NCBI GenBank assembly: GCA_040905885.1
Contig: JBBDQR010000070.1
Span: forward strand, 1-6,967
DNA: 6,967 nt
Reading direction: 5' to 3'
From: JACVRU01 sp040905885
GTDB lineage: Bacteria; Actinomycetota; Thermoleophilia; Gaiellales; Gaiellaceae
In this document: in pieces, positions 1-5,897 of the stretch
Position numbering within the stretch: position 1 is the stretch's first letter
How the letters are laid out: each line of letters opens with the position of its first letter
Translations under genes and position numbers: made by a program
The notes under the pieces: model-generated
Told to the model about the DNA's origin: nothing
What the model saw: the letters and a program-made list of their open reading frames with translations, nothing else
The model's database searches: none

Positions 1-55
1 ACCGGTGAGGCGGCGTAACCCGTCGCTGGGTAGGTTCGACTCCTGCGCCGCTCCG
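1..55 (+). tRNA. selC: tRNA-Sec (selC), 3' portion, truncated by the window edge
   Basis: This is the 3' half of a tRNA with a long variable arm. Bases 1-5 (ACCGG) fit the 3' strand of an anticodon stem. A variable arm follows, GCGGCG (10-15) pairing with CGTCGC (21-26). The T arm is GTAGG (30-34), loop TTCGACT (35-41), CCTGC (42-46). The remaining acceptor strand GCCGCTCC (47-54) followed by G55 fits tRNA-Sec, which in bacteria has an 8-bp acceptor, 5-bp T stem and G discriminator. A tRNA-Ser with a 7-bp acceptor would leave C at position 73, where G is expected. The TGAGG...CTGG flanks and GGTTCGACTCC also match my memory of bacterial selC. No CCA is encoded. The UCA anticodon lies outside the window, so identity is inferred. 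Its product would read UGA as selenocysteine with SelA and SelB. Confidence 0.7.
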
Positions 56-205
56 CTAGGCCCGCTCGGCGAGGCGCTCGAGGATGTAGCCGGCGTACCA
101 GGTCGGCCAGTCCTCGTCCCGGGCGCCGAGCTCCCGCTCGTACTCGCCGTGGGCGCGCTCCGCGTCGCGCAGCAGCTCGGCGAGCTCGTCCTGCGTCAGG
201 TTCAT
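56..205 (-). CDS. Small acidic hypothetical protein, 49 aa
   Basis: A complete 49-residue protein beginning MNLTQDELAELLRDAERAHG and ending in an aromatic segment, DEDWPTWYAGYILERLAERA. I do not assign a function. From memory, similar HGEYE...DWPxWYAxY segments occur in short actinobacterial proteins and at the ends of some glyoxalase/bleomycin-resistance-fold proteins, but this is weak. There are no Cys residues, signal peptide or membrane helix; it should be cytosolic and mostly helical. The ATG start is supported by a strong Shine-Dalgarno sequence (AGGAGG, 4 nt upstream) and by an ATGA overlap with the cyclase stop, so it is the last gene of the operon and translationally coupled. Its TAG stop (58-56) directly abuts the discriminator base of the convergent tRNA at 55, leaving no room for a terminator between them. 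Confidence 0.75.
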   Translation of the reverse strand: MNLTQDELAELLRDAERAHGEYERELGARDEDWPTWYAGYILERLAERA

Positions 206-1554
206 CGCTCCTCCTCTCGTAGCCCGTGGAGGACGTACGCCTCCACGGGGTCGGCCTTCCCCTTCACCTGGAGCGGCGGCAGCCGCTCGACCAGCGCGCC
301 GGGCGGTAGCCGCTCGTAGGTGCCGGCCCCCACCACGACTTGGCCGGCCTTCGCCTCGTGCTCGAGGCGGGCCGCGAGGTTGACGGTGTCGCCGACCAGC
401 CCGTGCTTGCGGCGGCCGCGACCGGCGCCGACGACGCCGGCGAGCACCTCGCCGCTGTTGACGCCGGCCCGGAACCGCGGCCACTCGGGATGCGCGTCGG
501 CGATCGCCGCCGCCTCGCGCTGGAAGGCGAGCGCCGCCCGAGCGGCGAGGAGCGCGTGCTCGGGCTGGTCGCCCTCCTTGTTGAAGACGGCCATCACCGC
601 GTCGCCGATCAGCTCGTGCACGTCGCCGCCCTGCTCCTCCACCAGCGGCACGAGCCGCTCGAAGTACGTGTTCAGCATCGCCGCCACCTCCACCGGGGGC
701 GTGCGCTCCGAGTAGGGCGTGAAGCCCATCAGGTCGGCGAACATGACGCTCGCGTCCCGCACGCCGGCGAGTGTCTGCTCGAGGTAGAGCGCGCTGAACC
801 GCTCCTCGTGCCATTCGCGGTGCGCCGCGAGCGCGATCAGTGCGAACGAGCCGAGCATGAGGACGTGCCACTCCCACCAGGTCACGCGCCAGTTCTGGGC
901 CCAGGCGACCACGAGCAGCGCGACCGCGAGCAGCAGGAACCCGGCGGCGACGAGCAGGAGGAAGCGCTCGCCGCGCCGCCGGTAGAGGCGGGCGTAGCCC
1001 GCGGCGCCGAGCGCGTAGAGCGCGACGCCCGCGCCGCCGAGCCCGAGCTGCCACCCGTCCAGCTGCTCGGCGGCGAGGGGACTGTCGAGCGGCGGGAGCT
1101 CCGCGAGCGAGACTGCGGCCCAGGCTGCGATCAGCGCGGCGAGACCGGCGAGCAGGGGCCCGGAGGCCCGCACGATCCGGGAAGCCGCGGCTGGACCGGG
1201 CTCGAGCGCCGAGGCGGCCACGAACACGCTCCCGAGCAGGAGGCCGGCCGGGGTGGCCAGCTCGAAGCCGGCGTTCTTGCCGACCAGCACGCCCGGGGTG
1301 GCCAGCGCGTGCAGCCCGAGGAAGCCCGCGCTGGTCACGAACGCCAGCGAGACGAGCGCGAGCCGCGCGTCTCTTCGCCGCCGCGCGGCGGCGAAGATCG
1401 AGTAGCCGAGCACAGTCGCGATCGCCGCGGCCGCGAGCACGAGCCAGAAATGGGCCGGATGGTGCTCCCAGCTGACGTCGAGCGACGGTCGCAGCCGCAG
1501 CACCGCGAGCACCGCCAGCGGCGCCGCGATGACGAGCGCCCAGAAGCGGATCAC
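202..1554 (-). CDS. Membrane-bound class III adenylate/guanylate cyclase, 8 TM segments
   Basis: A 450-residue protein predicted to make a cyclic nucleotide from NTP at the inner face of the membrane. The N-terminal half has eight hydrophobic segments (about 4-20, 35-57, 64-84, 97-117, 132-152, 166-190, 197-219, 226-244). A class III catalytic domain follows at about 265-445. The metal-binding Asp residues are D274 (FADLMGF) and D318 (IGDAVMAVF). The transition-state pair N392/R396 (TVNLAAR) and the end motif VKGKADPVEAYVL are present, so catalysis looks intact. The two purine-selecting sites are unusual: E314 where adenylate cyclases have Lys, and G385 where Asp or Thr (or Cys in guanylate cyclases) is typical. 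Substrate is therefore uncertain. No HAMP, PAS or GAF domain is visible. The GTG start overlaps the oxidoreductase stop as GTGA, and the longer frame upstream lies wholly inside that gene. Confidence 0.9.
   Translation of the reverse strand: MIRFWALVIAAPLAVLAVLRLRPSLDVSWEHHPAHFWLVLAAAAIATVLGYSIFAAARRRRDARLALVSLAFVTSAGFLGLHALATPGVLVGKNAGFELATPAGLLLGSVFVAASALEPGPAAASRIVRASGPLLAGLAALIAAWAAVSLAELPPLDSPLAAEQLDGWQLGLGGAGVALYALGAAGYARLYRRRGERFLLLVAAGFLLLAVALLVVAWAQNWRVTWWEWHVLMLGSFALIALAAHREWHEERFSALYLEQTLAGVRDASVMFADLMGFTPYSERTPPVEVAAMLNTYFERLVPLVEEQGGDVHELIGDAVMAVFNKEGDQPEHALLAARAALAFQREAAAIADAHPEWPRFRAGVNSGEVLAGVVGAGRGRRKHGLVGDTVNLAARLEHEAKAGQVVVGAGTYERLPPGALVERLPPLQVKGKADPVEAYVLHGLREEER
208..218 (-). 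promoter_or_regulatory. Strong Shine-Dalgarno site for the 49-aa gene
   Basis: Read on the - strand, the sequence before the ATG at 205 is GAGAGGAGGAGCG. The AGGAGG core lies at 215-210, four nucleotides from the start. It is the best anti-16S match at any start in this operon and sits inside the last codons of the cyclase (Arg-Glu-Glu-Glu-Arg). It supports the small gene as real. Confidence 0.7.
1372..1397. repeat. Perfect 26-bp palindrome inside the cyclase gene
   Basis: Bases 1372-1397 are identical to their own reverse complement: 13-bp arms with no spacer, centred between 1384 and 1385, beginning TCTTCGCCGCC. On the coding strand they specify a Phe-Ala-Ala-Ala-Arg-Arg-Arg-Arg run (about residues 54-61), the cytoplasmic loop after the second membrane helix. 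Alternating Ala (GCC/GCG) and Arg (CGG/CGA) codons favour such symmetry, so codon content may explain it. In RNA it could still form a very stable GC hairpin. Confidence 0.6.
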
Positions 1555-3023
1555 GGCCGCCCCACGAGCGACGCGAGCTCCCGCCGGTACGGCTCGCCGT
1601 CGAACGCGCTCAGAGGATGAGGTTCGAGCTCCGCCTCCTGGATCCGCCCGTCTCGCCGCAGATAGACGCCCGGAAAGATGTCGCCCGCCGCGTCCATCTC
1701 GACCGTCACCGCGACGGCGTCCGCGCCGCCGGCGTCGACGAACTGCTCGAGGGGCTGGATCCCGTCGTCGAACGGCCCGTCCAGGCCGACGACGCGGCAG
1801 AGATAGCCCTTCTGCGCCCACAGCTCCGGGGCGCGGGCGAGCTCCGAGGCGAGGAAGGGCACGATCTCGCCCCCGGCCAGCGGCCGCCGCGGCCGGGCAC
1901 GGACGCCGAGCTGCTCCGCCAGGTGCTCCGCCAGCACACGCGCGTTGTACCGGAAGCCGTGCACGGCGGGCGAGCTCGAGCCCACCCCGCGCTTCCTCAG
2001 GCCGCCCGCGCCCTGGCTCGCGTTCCCGGCGAAGAAGACGCCCGGCGCGCCCGCGGCCTCGAACAGCGGCGTCAGCGCGGGAATCCGGCCCTGCCCGACC
2101 GTCCGCACGCCGAGCTGCTCGAGGTCGCCGAGCGGCGCCCGGAAGCCCGTCGCGGCGAGGGTGGCCTCGCACTCCAGCTCGTACTCGCCCGGCCGCGTCG
2201 TCCCCTGGGCCACGACGCGGAAGCACGTGGCGGTGCGATCGATCCGCTCGATCGCGGCGTCGAGCACGTAGGTCCCGCCGCCGAGCGCGCGATCCTCGAG
2301 CGGCTGGAGGTAGCGGGCGCGGACGCTGGCGAGGGCGATCACGCTCGTCTCCGCGGGCCGCGGCGAGACCAGCGTCACCCGTTGCGCCCAGGGGAGCAGG
2401 CCGTCCGCGATCTCGAAGCCCGAGTTGCGCTTGCCGATCACCAGCACGCGCTTCCCCTGGTACGAGGCCGGGTCGCCCGTGTCCGCGTAGTGCGGCACGT
2501 CCTCGATCCCGGGGATCGGCGACTTCCACGGCTCGGTGACGCCGAGCGCGAAGACGGCGGCCCTGCACCGGTACTCGCCGTCGGAGGTCACGAGCACGAG
2601 CCGCCCGTCGTCCTCGCGCCGCGTCGCCTCCCAGCGGCAGCCGTAGCGGACGGCAACGCCCGCCCGCCCCGCGAAGGCGGCGAGCCCCTGCTCCATCTCC
2701 GGCCGCGAGGGGACGGCCCACGTCCGGTCCATGAAGCCGGGCACGAGCCCGCGCAGCTCGGGCTCGTCGGCAAGCAGGCTGTTGTGGTCGTACCACTCGT
2801 ACTCGCGCGAGTCGCGGGCGAACGGCGCGTCCGGCTTCGACCAGGACAGGAGGCGCTGGAAGATCGGCCACTTGCGGAACATGCCGCCGGGACCGTCGTC
2901 CGCCGAGACGACCGCGTGCCGCACGCCGAGCCGGCTGAGGAAGTACGCCGTCTGGAGGCCGCCGGGGCCGCTGCCGACGACCACGACGTCGTAGTCGCCG
3001 GGAGGGAAGATCCCCTCCGTCAC
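1551..3023 (-). CDS. FAD/NAD(P)-dependent oxidoreductase (FMO/YpdA-like)
   Basis: A 490-residue cytosolic two-dinucleotide-binding flavoprotein. The FAD-binding Rossmann motif is at residues 12-22 (DVVVVGSGPGG). The second nucleotide-binding region at about 193-207 reads VLVIGKRNSGFEIAD, so its first glycine loop is GKRNSG rather than the classical GxGxxG/A. ATGF (291-294) matches the FMO/Pyr_redox_3 type, and GVFFAGN (328-334) is the C-terminal FAD contact. There is no CxxC, so it is not a classical thioredoxin reductase. About 110 residues beyond residue 380 extend past the roughly 320 residues of YpdA-type enzymes; I do not recognise that part. The substrate is unknown. The GTG start overlaps the stop of the upstream CNB gene (GTGA), and its own stop overlaps the cyclase start. 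Actinobacteria are known to carry fusions of CNB domains to flavin disulfide reductases, so this gene order suggests an unfused relative. Confidence 0.88.
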   Translation of the reverse strand: MTEGIFPPGDYDVVVVGSGPGGLQTAYFLSRLGVRHAVVSADDGPGGMFRKWPIFQRLLSWSKPDAPFARDSREYEWYDHNSLLADEPELRGLVPGFMDRTWAVPSRPEMEQGLAAFAGRAGVAVRYGCRWEATRREDDGRLVLVTSDGEYRCRAAVFALGVTEPWKSPIPGIEDVPHYADTGDPASYQGKRVLVIGKRNSGFEIADGLLPWAQRVTLVSPRPAETSVIALASVRARYLQPLEDRALGGGTYVLDAAIERIDRTATCFRVVAQGTTRPGEYELECEATLAATGFRAPLGDLEQLGVRTVGQGRIPALTPLFEAAGAPGVFFAGNASQGAGGLRKRGVGSSSPAVHGFRYNARVLAEHLAEQLGVRARPRRPLAGGEIVPFLASELARAPELWAQKGYLCRVVGLDGPFDDGIQPLEQFVDAGGADAVAVTVEMDAAGDIFPGVYLRRDGRIQEAELEPHPLSAFDGEPYRRELASLVGRP

Positions 3024-3433
3024 TCCGCCCAGAGCGTGGTCACGCGGAGCCGGCGGGCCATCGCCTCGAGCATCCGCAGCCCGAGGTGGGGATAGTCGAG
3101 CAGCAGCGGCCGCAGGCGGTGCTCCGGCAGCACGGCGCAGCGCAGCTCCTCGCTGACCGCGACGATGTCCGCGACCACCGGGTCGCCGGTGAGGATGGAG
3201 AGCTCGCCGAAGAAGTCGCCGGGGTGGAAGCGCACGCGGTCGCGCCCGTCGATCCGCACCGAAGCCTCTCCGTCAGTGATCACGTAGAAGCCGCCGCCGG
3301 AGATGCCGGACCGCAGCACGCGCGTGTCACGCGGGAAGCTCGCCTCGTCCATCAGCTCAGCCACCGCCTGGAGCTGCGGCGCCTGGAGGTCGGCGAAGAG
3401 CGCGAGCCGCGACAGGACCGCCGCGTCGATCAC
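3020..3433 (-). CDS. Single cyclic-nucleotide-binding (CNB) domain protein
   Basis: A 137-residue protein that is essentially one CRP/PKA-type CNB domain. An N-terminal helix (LFADLQAPQLQAVAELM) leads into the beta barrel (GGGFYVITDGEASV, about 46-59), the phosphate-binding cassette GDFFGELSILTGDP (72-85), and a C-terminal helix (about 113-130). No DNA-binding helix-turn-helix, kinase or channel region follows, so it must act through a partner, most simply the oxidoreductase encoded next. The cassette keeps FGE (75-77), but the Arg that pairs with the cyclic phosphate in CRP and PKA is replaced by Val (V86/V87), so nucleotide binding is uncertain. The GTG start lies 10 nt after the preceding stop, with only a weak ribosome site (GGTAGG, about 9 nt upstream). 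It overlaps the oxidoreductase start by GTGA. Confidence 0.88.
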   Translation of the reverse strand: MIDAAVLSRLALFADLQAPQLQAVAELMDEASFPRDTRVLRSGISGGGFYVITDGEASVRIDGRDRVRFHPGDFFGELSILTGDPVVADIVAVSEELRCAVLPEHRLRPLLLDYPHLGLRMLEAMARRLRVTTLWAE

Positions 3434-3443
3434 CTGCGCGAAC

Positions 3444-3632
3444 CTACCACCGCGACGAGCCGCGATAGCCGAAGATCGCCCGCGCCTGGTCGACGTTCTT
3501 GCCGCAGCGCCGGCACTCGAGCCAGTTCTGGCCCTCGCGGACGTGCTTCGTCCAGCTGTGCAGCCCCACCCAGCAGCGCAGCGGCTTGCGCCTCATCCCG
3601 CGACGCGGGCCGCGGAGGGGCTTGCGGCTCAT
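3444..3632 (-). CDS. Small basic Cys/His protein, possible zinc ribbon (62 aa)
   Basis: A 62-residue, strongly basic protein. C20, H25, C40 and C43 (C-WVGL-H ... C-RR-C) could form one zinc site, as in short actinobacterial proteins with a CxxGxHxW...LECxRCG pattern; I recall such proteins only generally, and no function is known to me. The first 24 residues are an imperfect internal repeat: residues 1-12 (MSRKPLRGPRRG) resemble 13-24 (MRRKPLRCWVGL), matching a DNA direct repeat. Two in-frame ATG starts therefore exist, at 3632 and 3596, both preceded by GCGGG. I chose 3632 because it forms an ATGA overlap with the upstream stop; starting at 3596 would give 50 residues and keep all metal ligands. 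A 10-nt gap separates it from the CNB gene. Confidence 0.7.
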   Translation of the reverse strand: MSRKPLRGPRRGMRRKPLRCWVGLHSWTKHVREGQNWLECRRCGKNVDQARAIFGYRGSSRW

Positions 3633-3637
3633 CCCGC
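3581..3637. repeat. Direct repeat duplicating a translation start region
   Basis: Two 21-bp copies, 3581-3601 and 3617-3637, agree at 19 of 21 positions with an offset of exactly 36 bp (12 codons). On the - strand each reads GCGGGATGAG followed by CGCAAGCC, so the unit contains an ATG with its upstream flank. It sits at the start of the 62-aa gene and gives that protein two possible initiators. A small in-frame duplication is the simplest origin. Confidence 0.8.
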
Positions 3638-4360
3638 CAGCTCGTCACGCGACAGCAGGTCGACCGTGAAACGACGCCTTGCACCCGGCCCGCCCGCCGC
3701 CGGATGCGACAGCCAGAGGGCCGCGTCGAGGATCCGCACCAGCGACCGCTGGTAGCCCACCGAAGCGAGGCGTTCCTGAATCGCCCGCAGCGCGTCGACG
3801 TTCCGCCGTCCCTCGCGGCGAAGATGGACGACGACGCGCGCCGCCGCCTCGCCGGCACGAGGTTGCGTCGCCGCAGGTTCCGGTGCGGGTCGGCCGAGGA
3901 GGTCGACGACCAGCGCGTCGAGGATCGGGAACAACCGCGGCCGCTTCAGATGCAGCAGCTTGGTCGCCACGGAGGCGCCGCGGCCGTGTGCGATCACGCC
4001 GCTGAGTGCGGCGCGCACAAGTTCGTCGCCGCGAGCCGCCGCCCAGCTGTCGTCGTCGGTCTCGATGAGGCCGAGGTCGAGGGGGATCTCTCGCAGCCAG
4101 ACGAGCTCGCGGTCGACCAGATCGGTCCACCTCGCGTGCGCGCTGCGCGCGCGCATCGTCCTGTTCAGCGCCTGGACGTCGGCGATCTCTATGCGGTCGG
4201 GCCGGCCGATCCCCGCCAGCGAGTCGTACGCGCCGACTCCGACAGAACTCGGGTCGACCTCGAAGAACAGCCGTGCGAGGCCGCCGCCGTCGAGCACGAG
4301 CTCGCCGCCGTCGAGGCGCGCGATGCGCAGGAGCAGCTCGTCTCGCAGCGACGCGCTCAT
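3629..4360 (-). CDS. DUF6308-like protein of unknown function
   Basis: A 243-residue soluble protein without a signal peptide or membrane helix. The N-terminal part (about 28-72) includes FFEVDPSSVGVGAYDSLAG and DVQALNRTM. The middle (about 121-150) holds GVIAHGRGASVATKLLHLKR followed by PRLFPILDALVVDLLGR. The pattern of a glycine-rich turn, ATKLL, KRPRL and PxxD resembles actinobacterial DUF6308 proteins and vaguely a helix-hairpin-helix fold. I base this on memory of the family, not on a search, and no biochemical role is known to me. No catalytic signature stands out. ATG at 4360 overlaps the AidB-like stop as ATGA, and its own stop overlaps the 62-aa gene start as ATGA, so it is embedded in the operon. 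Pairing with AidB might hint at nucleic-acid work, which is speculation. Confidence 0.75.
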   Translation of the reverse strand: MSASLRDELLLRIARLDGGELVLDGGGLARLFFEVDPSSVGVGAYDSLAGIGRPDRIEIADVQALNRTMRARSAHARWTDLVDRELVWLREIPLDLGLIETDDDSWAAARGDELVRAALSGVIAHGRGASVATKLLHLKRPRLFPILDALVVDLLGRPAPEPAATQPRAGEAAARVVVHLRREGRRNVDALRAIQERLASVGYQRSLVRILDAALWLSHPAAGGPGARRRFTVDLLSRDELAG

Positions 4361-5892
4361 CCGGCGACGCGCGACCAGGCCGTCGGCCGGTGGCGCTCGA
4401 CGATCGCCGGGAGGCCGGCGCTCTCCGGGAGCGTCCCGTAGGCGCGGCCGTGCTCGCCGTGCACGCGCGAGGCGACGAAGAGCTCGGCCACCTCGGAGGG
4501 CGCGAAGCGGACGAGGAGCGTCGCCTGGAGGGCCACCGCCAGCGTCTCGGCGAGCCGGCGGGCGTCCCACTCCTCGGTCGGCGCGAGCTCCGGCCTCAGC
4601 TCCGGCTCGAGCTCGGCGAGGAAGGCCTCGACCGCCTCGGGCTGCCGGCGGGCGATGCGCAGCACGTCGAGCGCAGCGACGTTGCCGGATCCCTCCCAGA
4701 TCGAGTTCAGCGGCGCCTCGCGGTAGAGGCGCGGAAGCGCCGACTCCTCGACGTAGCCGTTCCCGCCGAGGCACTCGAGCGCCTCGCCGACCACTCCCGG
4801 CGCGACCTTGCACGTCCAGTACTTGGCGACGGCCGTCGCAAGCCGGCGGAAGGGCGCGTCCTCGTCGTCGTAGGCGCGCGCGACGCGCAGGGCGAGCGCC
4901 GTCGCCGCCTCCGACTCGAGGCAGAGGTCGGCGAGCACGTTCCGCATCAGCGGCTGCTCGGCGAGCTTGGCGCCGAAGGCGGCGCGGTGCGCCGCGTGGT
5001 GCGTCGCCTCCGCGACGGCGCGCCGCATCAGCGCCGCGGAGCCGAGCGCGCAGTCGAGCCGCGTGTGGTTGATCATCTCGGCGACGGTGGGCACGCCGCG
5101 GCCCTCCTCGCCGACGAGCCGCCCCCAGGCGCCCTCGAGCTCGATCTCGGCCGACGCGTTCGACCGGTTGCCGAGCTTGTCCTTCAGCCGGACGAGCCGG
5201 AGGCGGTTGCGGGAGCCGTCCGGAAGCACGCGCGGGACGAGGTAGCAGGAGAGGCCCGCCGGCCCCTGGGCGGTGACGAGGAAGACGTCGCACATCGGCG
5301 CCGAGCAGAACCACTTGGAGCCGTGCAGCTCGGCCTCGCCGTCGGCGCGCGGCCGGGCGGCGGTCTCGTTCGAGCGCAGGTCCGACCCGCCCTGCTGCTC
5401 GGTCAGCGACATCCCGGCGAGTGCGCCCGCCTTCTCGCCGGCCGGCGCCAGGTCCGGCTCGTAGAGGTACGACGTGAGCCGCGGCTCCCACTCGTCGGCG
5501 AGCTCCGGCGACGCGCGCAGGGCAGGGACGGCGGCGTGGGTCATCGAGAGCGGGCAGCAGACGCCGGCCTCGACCTCGGAGAGGAGGACGAAAGCGGCGG
5601 CGCGCTCGACGTGCGAGCCCCCGCGCCAGGGGAGCGCGTGGATCCCCTGCTCGACCCCGAGCTCCAGCAGGGCGTGCCACGCCGGGTGGAACTCGACCTC
5701 GTCGTCCCGCCCGAGCCGGGGCGGATGCTCGTTCGCCAGGCGGCCCCACTCGAGCGGCTCGGCGCCGAGCTCGCGGCCGAGGGCGCCCAGGCGGGCCTCC
5801 GCGTCGGGCGGCCCCTCGCGCCGGACCGCCTCCGTCAGCGGCCGGTCCTCGGAGAAGAGGTCGTAGCCCTCGAGCGGCGGCGGCTCGTTCAC
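4357..5892 (-). CDS. aidB: AidB-type acyl-CoA dehydrogenase family flavoprotein
   Basis: A 511-residue FAD protein that aligns along its whole length with my memory of E. coli AidB (541 aa), an alkylation-response member of the acyl-CoA dehydrogenase superfamily. Matching blocks are EAVRREG (21-27), GRLAN (50-54), FHPAWH (68-73), GMSLTEQQGGSD (160-171), HGSKWFCSAPMCD (190-202), LKDKLGNRSNAS (236-247), RLDCALGS (278-285), QPLMRNVL (313-320), and LYREAPLNSIWEGSGN (389-404). E400 corresponds to the usual catalytic Glu of the superfamily. AidB itself has weak dehydrogenase activity and binds DNA through its C-terminal part. The homolog here is less conserved after about residue 415, so DNA binding cannot be assumed. 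GTG at 5892 is chosen because NEPPPLEG aligns with the AidB N-terminus. It is the first gene of the seven-gene array, with a divergent dyad just upstream. Confidence 0.9.
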   Translation of the reverse strand: MNEPPPLEGYDLFSEDRPLTEAVRREGPPDAEARLGALGRELGAEPLEWGRLANEHPPRLGRDDEVEFHPAWHALLELGVEQGIHALPWRGGSHVERAAAFVLLSEVEAGVCCPLSMTHAAVPALRASPELADEWEPRLTSYLYEPDLAPAGEKAGALAGMSLTEQQGGSDLRSNETAARPRADGEAELHGSKWFCSAPMCDVFLVTAQGPAGLSCYLVPRVLPDGSRNRLRLVRLKDKLGNRSNASAEIELEGAWGRLVGEEGRGVPTVAEMINHTRLDCALGSAALMRRAVAEATHHAAHRAAFGAKLAEQPLMRNVLADLCLESEAATALALRVARAYDDEDAPFRRLATAVAKYWTCKVAPGVVGEALECLGGNGYVEESALPRLYREAPLNSIWEGSGNVAALDVLRIARRQPEAVEAFLAELEPELRPELAPTEEWDARRLAETLAVALQATLLVRFAPSEVAELFVASRVHGEHGRAYGTLPESAGLPAIVERHRPTAWSRVAG

Positions 5893-5897
5893 GGTGC

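Noticed and set aside
1..55. Reading the left-edge RNA as tRNA-Ser, or as a class I tRNA with anticodon AAC
   Set aside because: Ser would require a G discriminator after a 7-nt acceptor, but that base is C. The AAC reading has C at position 37, a 3-nt variable loop and no D arm.
2235..2255. 8-bp inverted repeat GCGATCGA-N5-TCGATCGC in the oxidoreductase gene
   Set aside because: It encodes the run Ala-Ile-Glu-Arg-Ile-Asp-Arg using the organism's usual GC-ending codons. It lies mid-gene with no promoter context, so codon content explains it.
1555..2871. Upstream extension of the cyclase frame to 889 residues, which would look like a fusion
   Set aside because: The extension is out of frame with, and fully inside, the oxidoreductase gene, is Arg/Ala-rich without domains, and the GTGA junction gives a clear start.
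202..3023. In-frame UGA readthrough (selenoprotein) at the TGA stops of the cyclase or oxidoreductase
   Set aside because: These TGA codons lie within ATGA/GTGA overlaps and end proteins of complete domain content; no Cys-replacing context or downstream hairpin is apparent.
3434..3443. A separate promoter for the CNB-oxidoreductase-cyclase genes
   Set aside because: Only 10 bp separate the stop and start here, and I see no convincing -10/-35 pair in or just upstream of it; an internal promoter inside the 62-aa gene cannot be excluded.
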